DNA from: C-114 sp963719285
GTDB lineage: Bacteria > Chloroflexota > Limnocylindria > Limnocylindrales > CSP1-4
Reading direction: 5' to 3'
Length of the DNA: 64,000 nucleotides
NCBI GenBank assembly: GCA_963719285.1
Contig: CAVRBO010000003.1
Span: 248,001-312,000 of the forward strand
A model generated the notes under the pieces. The model ran no database searches and had not been told where the DNA came from. It saw only the letters and a list, made by a program, of their open reading frames with translations. The position numbers and the translations under genes are program-made. Of the stretch, positions 55,002 to 63,168 are shown in pieces; the first letter of the stretch is position 1; the number at the start of each line of letters is the position of its first letter.

Positions 55002-56252
55002 GTGACCCTCAGGACCCTCGAGCCCGACCCCGCCTGTCCGCCGGCGGTCGGGGCATCCGTGGGTCGCTCGAGCACCGAGACCGCCGCCGCTCCGTCCGGC
55101 TCCACCCGGCGGCTCGTGGTCCGCGCCTCATCCGTCGCCGAGATCGCTCCCGTCACCTGGGACACGCTGGTCGCCCGGAGCGCGTACGCGACCCCGTTCA
55201 GCCGCTGGGCGTTCCACAGGGCCTGGTGGGATGGCTACGGCGCCTCGGCGCACGAGGACACGCTCGTGGTCGAGGATGCGGCGGCCCCGGTCGGCTCGCC
55301 GCCGGTCGCGATCGTGCCGCTCATGCATCGCCACGAGGTCGAACCCGGCGACACAGCCGCCCGGTCCACGATCCGACGCGGTCACGAGGAGGCACTCACG
55401 CCGGTCGAGCCGACCGCCAAGGCGGTCTTCTTCGGCGCCTCGTATCACGCGGACTACGCGACGGTCCTGGCCGCCCCGGCCGATCTGCCCGACGTCGCGA
55501 CGGCGCTCGTCGCCCACCTGGCGGCCCCGGCACCCGCCCACGACCATCACCCGATGCCGTGGGACGCGGTCGACCTCCGCCGGCTCCGTTGCGGCGACCC
55601 CGCCTCGGCCGCGCTGACGGCCGCGTTCACGGAGGCGGCCCCGTCGCAGGGCTGGACGGTCGTGCGCGAGCGGGAGGACGTCTGCCCGGTCGTGACCCTG
55701 CCCGAGGGCGCCGACTTCGAGGCGTACCTGGACACGCTCGACAAAAAGGCCCGCCATGAGATCCGGCGCAAGCTGCGGCGGGCGGAGGCGGCCGGCGACG
55801 TCGCCCTGACCGAGTCGACCGACCCGATCGCGGACCTGCCCACCTTCATCGACTTCCACCAGGCCAAGTGGGGCGAGCGCGGGCTGTTCCCGCCGAACCC
55901 GGGCGGCGACGCCAGCCGGGTCTTCATCCGGCGGCTGTTCGAGGCGTTCGGCCCGAGCGGCCCGGCGAAGCTGAGCTTCCTGTCCTGCGGCGAGCGGCGG
56001 ATCGGGGCGGGCATCCACTTCGACGACGGCCACACGCTGAGCTACTACAACGCCGGCGTCGATCCCGACGCGCGGGACCTCTCGCCGGGCGTCCTCCTCG
56101 TCGCCTGCTACGTGCAGGCGGCCATCGCGGCCGGGCGTCGCCGGCTCGACTTCCTGCGCGGCGACGAGCCGTACAAGTACGAATGGGGCGCGGTCGACGA
56201 GCCGATCGAGCGGATCCTCGTGACCCGGACGAGCGCCGGAGCCGGGCGATGA
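55002..56252 (+). CDS. FemAB/CelD-like GNAT-fold acyltransferase
   Basis: 416 residues, cytoplasmic. The N-terminal domain has TPFSRWAFHRAWWDGYG, the C-terminal one DTLDKKARHEIRRKLRRAE, IDFHQAKWGERGLF and RLDFLRGDEPYKYEWGA, all hallmarks of the BcsL/CelD Acetyltransf_6 family found in polysaccharide and lipid-glycan loci. GTG 55002 is chosen because TATCCT precedes it by seven bases; the frame is open further upstream. It is coupled by ATGA to the GT4 gene, so it may acylate the same glycan. Confidence 0.82.
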   Translation: MTLRTLEPDPACPPAVGASVGRSSTETAAAPSGSTRRLVVRASSVAEIAPVTWDTLVARSAYATPFSRWAFHRAWWDGYGASAHEDTLVVEDAAAPVGSPPVAIVPLMHRHEVEPGDTAARSTIRRGHEEALTPVEPTAKAVFFGASYHADYATVLAAPADLPDVATALVAHLAAPAPAHDHHPMPWDAVDLRRLRCGDPASAALTAAFTEAAPSQGWTVVREREDVCPVVTLPEGADFEAYLDTLDKKARHEIRRKLRRAEAAGDVALTESTDPIADLPTFIDFHQAKWGERGLFPPNPGGDASRVFIRRLFEAFGPSGPAKLSFLSCGERRIGAGIHFDDGHTLSYYNAGVDPDARDLSPGVLLVACYVQAAIAAGRRRLDFLRGDEPYKYEWGAVDEPIERILVTRTSAGAGR

Positions 56253-57460
56253 CCGTCCCGACCGCCGATGACCCCTGCTTCCAGCCGGTCGTCCGGCTCG
56301 AACTGCCGGGCGCAGGGCGGGTCCGCGTCCTGGAGATCCTGGCGACCGGCACGAACGGCGGCGCCCAGGAGCATCTCCATGGGCTGCTCGGGCGGATCGA
56401 CCGCGAGCGCTACGACGTCAGCGTCGTGGCCCTGTCGAACGGCAGCGCGGTCCGCAAGCTGGCCAAGCTCGACGTCCCGGTCCTCGTCATCGACGAGCCC
56501 GACGACGACCTGGCGGTGGAGCTCCTCGCCGAGCACATGGCGCTGCTCGCCCCGGAAGTGGTCCACCAGCACATGTACCGGGCCGAGGTGGTCGGCACGC
56601 GCGCGGTGGTGCGGCTGACCGAGCGTGGCTACCCGCGTCCGTACGTCGTGTCGACGGTCCACTCCTCGCGGGTCCGGTCGGGCGAGGACAGGGACCTGCT
56701 GCGCGACCTCACGCCGTCCATGGACCGGCTCATCGCCGTCTCGCGCGCCATCGTGGCCAAGATCGCCGACGAGCGTGGAGGCCTCGCTCCGGTCAGCCTC
56801 GTCTACAACGGCGTGGATCTGGAGCGCTACGACCACCAGGAACCGTGCTGCACGCTCCACGAGGAATACGGGATGGAGCCCGGCTCGGCAGTCGTGGGCG
56901 TCATCGCCCGGCTCGAGCCGGAGAAGGGCCACCCGACCCTGCTCGAGGCGTGGCCGGCCGTTCTGCGTGCCTGTCCGTCGACGTACCTCCTGATCGTGGG
57001 CGAGGGGAGCCGCAGGGACGCGCTCGAGGCCCAGGCCCGCGAGCTCCGGATCGCCCATCGCGTGGTCTTCGCGGGGCGGCGCGACGACATCCCGGCGGTG
57101 ACCGCCGCGCTCGACGTCGCGGTCCTGCCGTCCTACCGCGAGGCGCAGGGCCTGACGATCCTCGAGGCGATGGCCCTGTCGCGGCCGGTCGTCGCCTCGA
57201 ACGTGGGCGGCATCCCGGAGATGGTCGAGGACGGCGTGACGGGCCTGCTCGTGCCGCCGCATGACGCGCCGGCGCTGGCCGCCGCGATCACCCGTCTGCT
57301 GCGCGATCACCCGTTCGCCGACACGCTGGCCCGGGCCGGCCACGACCTGGTCCACGACCGCTTCTGCATCCAGCTCATGGTCAACGCGATCGAGGCGATC
57401 TACGACGACGGGGCTCGTGCGGTCCGCGCCACCCCGCTGGCGGACCTCGCCGCGAGCTGA
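56249..57460 (+). CDS. GT4 family glycosyltransferase
   Basis: 403 residues, GT-B fold. TGTNGGAQEHLHGLL is the N-terminal acceptor loop, AVSRAIVAKI with VYNGVDLERY marks the linker, and GVIARLEPEKGHPTLLEA, PSYREAQGLTILEAMALSRP (E-x7-E motif) and NVGGIPEMVEDGVTGLLVPP form the donor-binding half. It is complete and typical of retaining enzymes building surface polysaccharides from nucleotide sugars. Coupled to the acyltransferase. Confidence 0.92.
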   Translation: MTVPTADDPCFQPVVRLELPGAGRVRVLEILATGTNGGAQEHLHGLLGRIDRERYDVSVVALSNGSAVRKLAKLDVPVLVIDEPDDDLAVELLAEHMALLAPEVVHQHMYRAEVVGTRAVVRLTERGYPRPYVVSTVHSSRVRSGEDRDLLRDLTPSMDRLIAVSRAIVAKIADERGGLAPVSLVYNGVDLERYDHQEPCCTLHEEYGMEPGSAVVGVIARLEPEKGHPTLLEAWPAVLRACPSTYLLIVGEGSRRDALEAQARELRIAHRVVFAGRRDDIPAVTAALDVAVLPSYREAQGLTILEAMALSRPVVASNVGGIPEMVEDGVTGLLVPPHDAPALAAAITRLLRDHPFADTLARAGHDLVHDRFCIQLMVNAIEAIYDDGARAVRATPLADLAAS

Positions 57461-57492
57461 ACCCGGACGGGCTGCGGACGCCGCCAGAATGC

Positions 57493-57498
57493 TATGGT
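57493..57498 (+). promoter_or_regulatory. Candidate -10 box of the ACP-LuxE/LuxC operon
   Basis: TATGGT, 37 bases before GTG 57536, with a TGAGGTGG ribosome site at 57521-57528 in the leader. No clear -35. Confidence 0.4.
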
Positions 57499-57535
57499 GA
57501 AGGTGCCTACCCCGTTCGCTTGAGGTGGTCAACAG

Positions 57536-57778
57536 GTGTCACTCGACCGTCTCAAGGAAGCGTTCGTGACCGCTCTCGGGTTGCCCTCCGGCACCGACGT
57601 GACCGGACTCGAATACCGCTCGATCCCGGAGTGGGATTCGCTCGCGCACCTCACTCTGGTGATGAGCGTGGAGACGACATTCGACGTCATGTTCGACATC
57701 GACGATGTCCTCGGGCTGCGCAGCTTTTCCGCCTGTATCGACATCCTCAAGCGGCACGGGATCGATCTCGTTGACTGA
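57536..57778 (+). CDS. Acyl carrier protein
   Basis: 80 residues of the four-helix carrier fold. The phosphopantetheine site is Ser35 in PEWDSLAHLTLVMSVE, with Ala in place of the usual Gly after DSL. It is acidic in helix II and ends LKRHGIDLVD. Its divergence from a housekeeping AcpP and its position in front of a reductase and an AMP ligase suggest a dedicated carrier. GTG 57536 has GAGGTGG about 8 bases upstream. The stop overlaps the next start by eight bases. Confidence 0.88.
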   Translation: MSLDRLKEAFVTALGLPSGTDVTGLEYRSIPEWDSLAHLTLVMSVETTFDVMFDIDDVLGLRSFSACIDILKRHGIDLVD

Positions 57779-58514
57779 CGCGCCCGTTGGGCTGGTCACG
57801 GGTTCGACGAGGGGTATCGGCTGGGCCACGGCCCGGGCACTCGCTCGGGACGGTATGGCGGTCGTCATATGCGGTCGTGCATCGGCCGAAGCGGTCGAGG
57901 AGCGCGCCGCGGAACTGAGCGCTGAATTCGGCGGTGAGGCGATCGGGCTGGTGTGTGACGTCAGCGACTCCGCAAGTCTGGCCGCGTTGTTCCGCCAGAT
58001 ATTCGAGCGGTTCCATCGACTCGATGTGGCTGTGGCCAACGCCGGCATCCTCCGGCAGGATCGGCTGGGCATGATCTCGCCGGCCGATATCGCGGACACC
58101 CTGAACGTGAACCTCATCGGCTGCATCAACACCGTCCAGGGGGCATCGCGATTGATGGTTCGCGCGAAGCGCGGCTCGATCGTGCTGCTCAGCTCGATCG
58201 TCGGCACGAACGGCAATGCGGGCCAGACGGCCTACGCCGCGTCCAAGGCGGGAGTCCTTGGTGTTATGCGGTCCGCTGCCAAAGAGCTGGCGCCGAGCGG
58301 GATCCGGGTGAATGCCGTGGCGCCGGGGATGATCGAGACGGACATGCTCCGGAGCTTGACGCCGCGGTGGCTCGAGGAGCGACTCGCTGGGATCGGCTTG
58401 GGCCGCTTCGGCAGCGCCGAAGATGTCGCCGAGGCCATCGCGTTCCTGGCGTCAGACCGCGCCGCGTACATCACGGGCCAGGTCCTTGGCGTCGATGGCG
58501 GGCAGGTGCTCTGA
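57771..58514 (+). CDS. Short-chain dehydrogenase/reductase, FabG-like
   Basis: 247 residues. The NADP-binding TGSTRGIG is at 10-17, then VANAGI, LLSSIVG with the catalytic Ser, YAASK with Tyr155 and Lys159, and APGMIETDM. All catalytic residues of 3-oxoacyl-ACP reductases are present. The start is TTG 57771, the only codon that keeps the N-terminal strand without running back into ACP. Its likely substrate is an acyl chain on the neighbouring carrier. Confidence 0.88.
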   Translation: MTDAPVGLVTGSTRGIGWATARALARDGMAVVICGRASAEAVEERAAELSAEFGGEAIGLVCDVSDSASLAALFRQIFERFHRLDVAVANAGILRQDRLGMISPADIADTLNVNLIGCINTVQGASRLMVRAKRGSIVLLSSIVGTNGNAGQTAYAASKAGVLGVMRSAAKELAPSGIRVNAVAPGMIETDMLRSLTPRWLEERLAGIGLGRFGSAEDVAEAIAFLASDRAAYITGQVLGVDGGQVL

Positions 58515-58527
58515 TGGCGCCGGACTG

Positions 58528-59967
58528 ATGTCCGTATTCCTCGCGAACGCCAGGGCGGCTCCCGGCGCACCGGCGCTCATCGACGCCGCGACGGGCGACG
58601 TGTGGACAGGTGGGGCGTTGAGCGAGGCGGTAGAGCGGGTCGCACGCCGCATCCGGCGTCCGCACAAGTCGCTCGTCTTCTGTCTCTGCCGTAACGACCC
58701 GGTCTCGGTGGTCGGGTATCTGGCCGCGCTCGAGGCCGGGCATGCCGTCATGCTTCTCGACTCGGCGGTCCGTCCGGAGATCCTGGCCGACCTTGTGACG
58801 CGCTACCGGCCGGAGGTCGTGATCGCCTCGCCGGCTGTTGCGGAACCGACGGTCGTGGCACTGGGCGGTACATACGAGCCCGTCGATCTCGATTGGGACG
58901 GAGTCGCGCTGGAACGCGCCTCGGCATCGGACGAAACGCTTCACCCGGACCTCGGTGTCCTTCTACCGACTTCGGGCAGTACGGGTAACCCGAAGTTCGT
59001 TCGCCTGGCGACCCGAGCTGTGACCTGCAACGCCACGGCCATCGCCGAGGCCCTCGGCATCACGACCTCCGAGCGAGCCATCACCAGCCTGCCGCTCCAC
59101 TACTCCTACGGTCTTTCCGTCGTGAACAGCCACCTCGCCAGCGGCGCCGCGATCGTGCTCACGGACCGAGGTCCGCTCGATCGAGGGTTCTGGGACGTCG
59201 TCCGTCACCAGCGCTGCACGTCCTTCGCCGGCGTTCCGTACTCGTACCAGTTGCTGGAGCGGATCGGGTTCGATCGGTTCGACCTGGCCAGCCTCATGAC
59301 CATGACCCAGGCTGGCGGCAAGCTGGATAGCGGACGCGTGGAGCGGTTCCGTGGTCTGATGTCGTCGCGGGGTGGCAGGTTCTTCGTCATGTACGGTCAG
59401 ACTGAAGCGACGGCGCGGATCGCGATCATGCCGTCCGGATCGCTGGCGGGGAAACCGGGATCGGTCGGCCGAGCCATTCCGGGCGGTCGTCTGGAGATCG
59501 AGGTGAGCGGTGTCACGGCGGATCGGTCAGGCGTCACCGGTGAGATCGTCTACAGCGGACCGAACGTGATGATGGGCTACGCCACCGGCCGCGCCGATCT
59601 CGCCCGCGGCGACGAGCTTCACGGCAGGCTGCGCACAGGGGACCTCGGCTACCTCGACGCCGACGGGTTCCTGTACATCGTCGGCCGCACGAAGCGGATC
59701 TCGAAGGTCAGTGGCTATCGCATCGATCTCGATGAGGTCGAGGCGCGCCTCGCTCCGAACGGACCAACGGCGGTGGTCGGAACAGACGACCTCATCGTCG
59801 CGTACTGCGAGTACGGCGACGAGGCTTCACTCCAGCAGCTTCGAATGGAGCTTTCACGAAGCCTCACGATCCACCACTCCGCTCTCGAGCTACGTCGAGT
59901 GGATGCCCTCCCTCGCACGTCCAACGGCAAGATCGACTATCGATCGCTCGAGACCCTGATCCGATGA
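58528..59967 (+). CDS. AMP-forming acyl-CoA/acyl-ACP ligase
   Basis: 479 residues of the ANL family. The P-loop TSGSTGNPK is at 148-156; MYGQTEATARI, RTGDLGYLDADGFLYIVGR and RTKRISKVSGYRIDLDEVE mark the adenylation and hinge motifs; the C-terminal catalytic Lys is in RTSNGKIDYRS. It is shorter than most acyl-CoA synthetases at both ends. It would activate a carboxylic acid for loading on the ACP upstream. The next gene overlaps by ATGA. Confidence 0.9.
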   Translation: MSVFLANARAAPGAPALIDAATGDVWTGGALSEAVERVARRIRRPHKSLVFCLCRNDPVSVVGYLAALEAGHAVMLLDSAVRPEILADLVTRYRPEVVIASPAVAEPTVVALGGTYEPVDLDWDGVALERASASDETLHPDLGVLLPTSGSTGNPKFVRLATRAVTCNATAIAEALGITTSERAITSLPLHYSYGLSVVNSHLASGAAIVLTDRGPLDRGFWDVVRHQRCTSFAGVPYSYQLLERIGFDRFDLASLMTMTQAGGKLDSGRVERFRGLMSSRGGRFFVMYGQTEATARIAIMPSGSLAGKPGSVGRAIPGGRLEIEVSGVTADRSGVTGEIVYSGPNVMMGYATGRADLARGDELHGRLRTGDLGYLDADGFLYIVGRTKRISKVSGYRIDLDEVEARLAPNGPTAVVGTDDLIVAYCEYGDEASLQQLRMELSRSLTIHHSALELRRVDALPRTSNGKIDYRSLETLIR

Positions 59968-61049
59968 GCACGGATCTGCTCATGTCGATGCCGCAGTACA
60001 GCCTCGCGCAACGGGACAAGGAGCGCCTGCTGGTCGCGCGGTTGAACGAGCTCCACCTGCAGCACCACCAGGCCTCCGACGTCTATGCCCGGGTGACAGA
60101 CGCGATCTTCCCCGGCTTCACTACCGCCTCGGCGACGTTTGACCTGCCGTGGATCCCCGTCGGGCTGTTCAAGAGTCACCGCCTGATCAGCATCCCGGAC
60201 GAAGAGCTGTTCAAGACGCTGACCTCGAGCGGCACCAGTGGCGACCCGGTCAGCCGCGTGTACCTGGACCGCGATAGCGCGCAACGACAGGCGGAGGCAC
60301 TGGCCGCGATCATGACCACGGTCCTCGGACGCGACCGGATGCCGATGCTCATCGTCGACTGGCCGGGTGTCATCCGTGACCGGACCCAGTTCAGCGCTCG
60401 GGGCGCGGGCATCCTCGGGATGATGAATTTCGGACGGCAGCCGCGCTACATCCTCGACGAGTCGATGAAGCTGGACCTCGACAGCCTGACCGACTTCCTC
60501 CGCCAGCATGGCGACGCGCCGTTCCTCGTGTTCGGCTTCACGTACATGGTCTGGCAGCATCTCCTCAAGGAGATCGCCGGGCTCGGGCTCGATTTGGCCA
60601 ACGGGATCCTCATCCACAGTGGGGGATGGAAGGCACTCCAGGCACAGGCCGTGGACGACAAGGCGTTCCGGAGAGGCTTCCTCGAGCAGACCGGCCTCTC
60701 GCGCATCCACAGCTTCTACGGCATGGTCGAGCAGATCGGAAGCGTCTTCCTGGAAGGCTCGGACGGGTTGCTTCACGCACCGAACTTCGCGGACGTCATC
60801 GTCCGCGATCCGCTGACCTGGAAGGAACTGGAGTTGGGTCAGGTCGGCGTGGTCCAGGTCCTGAGCATCCTTCCGACGAGCTACCCGGGGCACTCCATCC
60901 TCAGCGAGGACCTCGGTGTCGTCCATGGCATCGACGACGACCCGGGCGGGTGGCTCGGCAAACGGTTCTCGCTGGTCGGCCGAGTTCCGCGCACCCAACT
61001 CCGCGGCTGCAGCGATACCTACGCGGCGGAGCCGACGGTAGCGGCATGA
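59964..61049 (+). CDS. luxE: LuxE-type acyl-protein synthetase
   Basis: 361 residues. FKSHRLISIPDEELFKTLTS with SSGTSGDPVSRVYLD is the signature of the LuxE family (an ANL relative that forms acyl-AMP and transfers the acyl group to a Cys on itself and then to LuxC). HSGGWKALQ, SFYGMVEQIGSVF and a C-terminal LVGRVPRTQLRGCSDTY follow; that late Cys matches the acyl-carrying position of LuxE. No luciferase or transferase genes are near. ATGA overlaps join it to both neighbours. Confidence 0.88.
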   Translation: MSTDLLMSMPQYSLAQRDKERLLVARLNELHLQHHQASDVYARVTDAIFPGFTTASATFDLPWIPVGLFKSHRLISIPDEELFKTLTSSGTSGDPVSRVYLDRDSAQRQAEALAAIMTTVLGRDRMPMLIVDWPGVIRDRTQFSARGAGILGMMNFGRQPRYILDESMKLDLDSLTDFLRQHGDAPFLVFGFTYMVWQHLLKEIAGLGLDLANGILIHSGGWKALQAQAVDDKAFRRGFLEQTGLSRIHSFYGMVEQIGSVFLEGSDGLLHAPNFADVIVRDPLTWKELELGQVGVVQVLSILPTSYPGHSILSEDLGVVHGIDDDPGGWLGKRFSLVGRVPRTQLRGCSDTYAAEPTVAA

Positions 61050-62332
61050 TCGTCGACCAGCTCGTGCCCGCCCACGGCCTCGTCGAGCTCGACTCCGTCC
61101 TCGACGGCATCCACGCCGGACCCGGTGTCACCGAGCCCTTCGCCGACGGCACGCTCGCGTTCTTCTCCGAGGTCTCCAGTCGACTGGCCTCGAATGCCAC
61201 CGCCGCGATGCCCGACGTGCGGGCCCTCGCGTTCTGGATGCGGCGGTCGCATCTCGCCGAACTCAAAGGGCAGTTCGAGGCGTTGAAGGCGCCGGGCACG
61301 CTTCGAGTGCCCCGTGGCCTCGTCTTCCACCTGCCGCCATCCAACGTCGACACGATCTTCATGTACTCGTGGCTCCTCGCCGCCTTGAGCGGCAACCAGA
61401 ACGTGGTGCGGCTGCCGAGCCTCCGGAACGAAGCCATCAGGACCATGTGCCAGACCCTTGATGACGTGCTGGCCACACGAGAGTTCAGCCACCTGCTTCC
61501 AGCGTTCGCAGTCGTCGGCTACGGACACGAGGCCGAGATCACAGCCGCCATCTCTGCTCGCGCCGATGTGCGGGTCGTGTGGGGGGGCGATGCCACAGTG
61601 GCTCGTATCCGTTCGATCCCGCTGCCGCCGCGGTCGGTGGAGCTCACGTTCGCGGACCGGTACTCACTGGCTGCCATCCGGGCGGGAGCGTACCTGGGCG
61701 CGGATGCGCGGAAGCGGGCGCAGCTGGTCGAAGACTTCGTCAGCGACACCTTCCCGTTCGACCAGGGGGCCTGCTCCTCGCCTCAACTCGTCGTGTGGTG
61801 TGGTTCGCCCGCCGACGTTGACAAGGCTTCGAACGCTTTCTTCACGGCCGTCGCGGAAGCCGCCGCCCGACGCGGCTACACCGTGGACGCAGGCACGGCG
61901 ACAGCGCAGACACTCGCCGCTGCGAACCTGGCGGCCGATCATGCCGTTCGCCGGTGCCTGCGGTACGGGCGTGAACTCATGGTGGTCGAGATCGATGGTC
62001 CACCGGACCTGGCGCGCGACCACATCGGCGGCGGGTACCTGCTTTCGCTGCGGCTGGGCGCGCTTGACGATCTCGCCCCGTTCCTCACCCGGTCGGATCA
62101 GACGATGACGCAGTACGGCTTCGCCGAAGCCGAGCTGCTCGACTTTGCGGGCCGGGCCGCCAGCAGCGGCGGGATCGACCGGATCGTAGCCTTCGGGCAG
62201 GCGCTGACGTTCGACCGGTTCTGGGACGGCTACGACCTGCTGGATGCGTTCACCCGGACGGTCCGGGTGAACGCCGGCGGCGAGCCACGGGACGCGGAGA
62301 CCGTGGCGGCGGTACGCCAAGAGGTCAGCTGA
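61046..62332 (+). CDS. luxC: LuxC-type acyl-CoA/acyl-protein reductase
   Basis: 428 residues of the aldehyde-dehydrogenase-like LuxC family, which reduces an enzyme-bound acyl group with NADPH to an aldehyde. VFHLPPSNVDTIFMYSWLLA, LSGNQNVVRLPS and the active-site Cys243 in FDQGACSSPQ are clear, followed by MVVEIDG and a late QTMTQYGFA segment typical of the family. It is coupled by ATGA to luxE, the same pairing as in luminous bacteria, where the pair forms the reductase complex. Confidence 0.9.
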   Translation: MIVDQLVPAHGLVELDSVLDGIHAGPGVTEPFADGTLAFFSEVSSRLASNATAAMPDVRALAFWMRRSHLAELKGQFEALKAPGTLRVPRGLVFHLPPSNVDTIFMYSWLLAALSGNQNVVRLPSLRNEAIRTMCQTLDDVLATREFSHLLPAFAVVGYGHEAEITAAISARADVRVVWGGDATVARIRSIPLPPRSVELTFADRYSLAAIRAGAYLGADARKRAQLVEDFVSDTFPFDQGACSSPQLVVWCGSPADVDKASNAFFTAVAEAAARRGYTVDAGTATAQTLAAANLAADHAVRRCLRYGRELMVVEIDGPPDLARDHIGGGYLLSLRLGALDDLAPFLTRSDQTMTQYGFAEAELLDFAGRAASSGGIDRIVAFGQALTFDRFWDGYDLLDAFTRTVRVNAGGEPRDAETVAAVRQEVS

Positions 62333-62333
62333 G

Positions 62334-63132
62334 GTGCCCCCGGTACCGACCAGCGGATCCGCCCCAGACCCGGCCGCCGGAGCGGCGGACGCGTCGGTGC
62401 CCATCTCCCCGAACGGAGCAGGCACGCCCCTCGTCGCGGTCATCATGGCGGCGCTTGATGAGACCGGCAAGATCGGCCGCGTCCTCGACAAGTGGCCGGA
62501 GGACAGCCGCTTCGAGTCGATCGTCATCGACGACGGTTCCACCGATGGCACGGGCGACGAAGCGCGGGCTCACGGTGCGGCGGTCGTCCTGCGCCACGAG
62601 CAGCGCGGCGGTGTGGGGGCGGCGATCCGAACGGGCCTCAAGTGCGCTCGCGAGCGCGGCAGGCCGTACGTCGCCTTTCTCGCCGGGGATGACCAACACG
62701 AGCCTTCCGACCTGGTCGGCGCGCTCGATGCCGTTCTCGCTCGAAACCTCGACTACGTCCAGGGCTCGCGCTGGATGCCCGGCGGTCACGTCGTCGGGCC
62801 GATCGGCGGCCGGGGCATCGGGACACGTCTCTACTCAGTCATCTTCAGCGTCCTCGTCTTCCGCCGCGTCACCGACGCCACCAACGGGTTCCGCGTCTTC
62901 CGCACGGCGATCCTGGACGATCCATCGATCGACATCGACCAGGGCTGGCTGAGCGAGCTACGGGCTCGAGCCGTATCTGCTCTATCGGACCATTCGGGGT
63001 CACTACAAGTTCGGCGAGGTCCCTGTGACCGTGCGATATCACTCCGAGGGCTACACAAAGATGCGCGGCTTGCGCGACTGGTGGCGTCTGCTCCGCCCGG
63101 CCGTCCTTCTTCGCCTCGGCCTCAAACGCTGA
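62334..63132 (+). CDS. GT2 polyprenol-phosphate-mannosyltransferase-like protein (one frameshift)
   Basis: GTG 62334 begins one base after the luxC stop. AVIMAALDETGKIGRVLDKW, IDDGSTDGT, GGVGAAIRTGLK, LAGDDQHEP (DxD-type site) and DATNGFRVFR are those of dolichyl-phosphate mannose synthases. At 62953-62965 the frame moves by one base, after which the expected end continues (GLEPYLLYRTIRGHYKFGEV, then VTVRYHSEGYTKMRGLRDWW) to a stop at 63130-63132. Joined length is about 266 residues. Without the shift the protein would carry an unrelated Arg/Pro-rich tail to 63230. Confidence 0.82.
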
Positions 63133-63168
63133 GGCGCACCTCCCCGACGCGTCCACCCATCCATGGGC

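Noticed and set aside
50426..55165. A 1579-codon open frame on the minus strand opposite the spermidine-synthase-like genes
   Set aside because: Low-complexity Glu/Asp/Arg-rich translation exactly antisense to two well-supported membrane proteins; a codon-bias shadow.
57536..62332. A complete bioluminescence operon
   Set aside because: Only LuxC- and LuxE-type genes are present; no luxA, luxB or luxD is found within the window.
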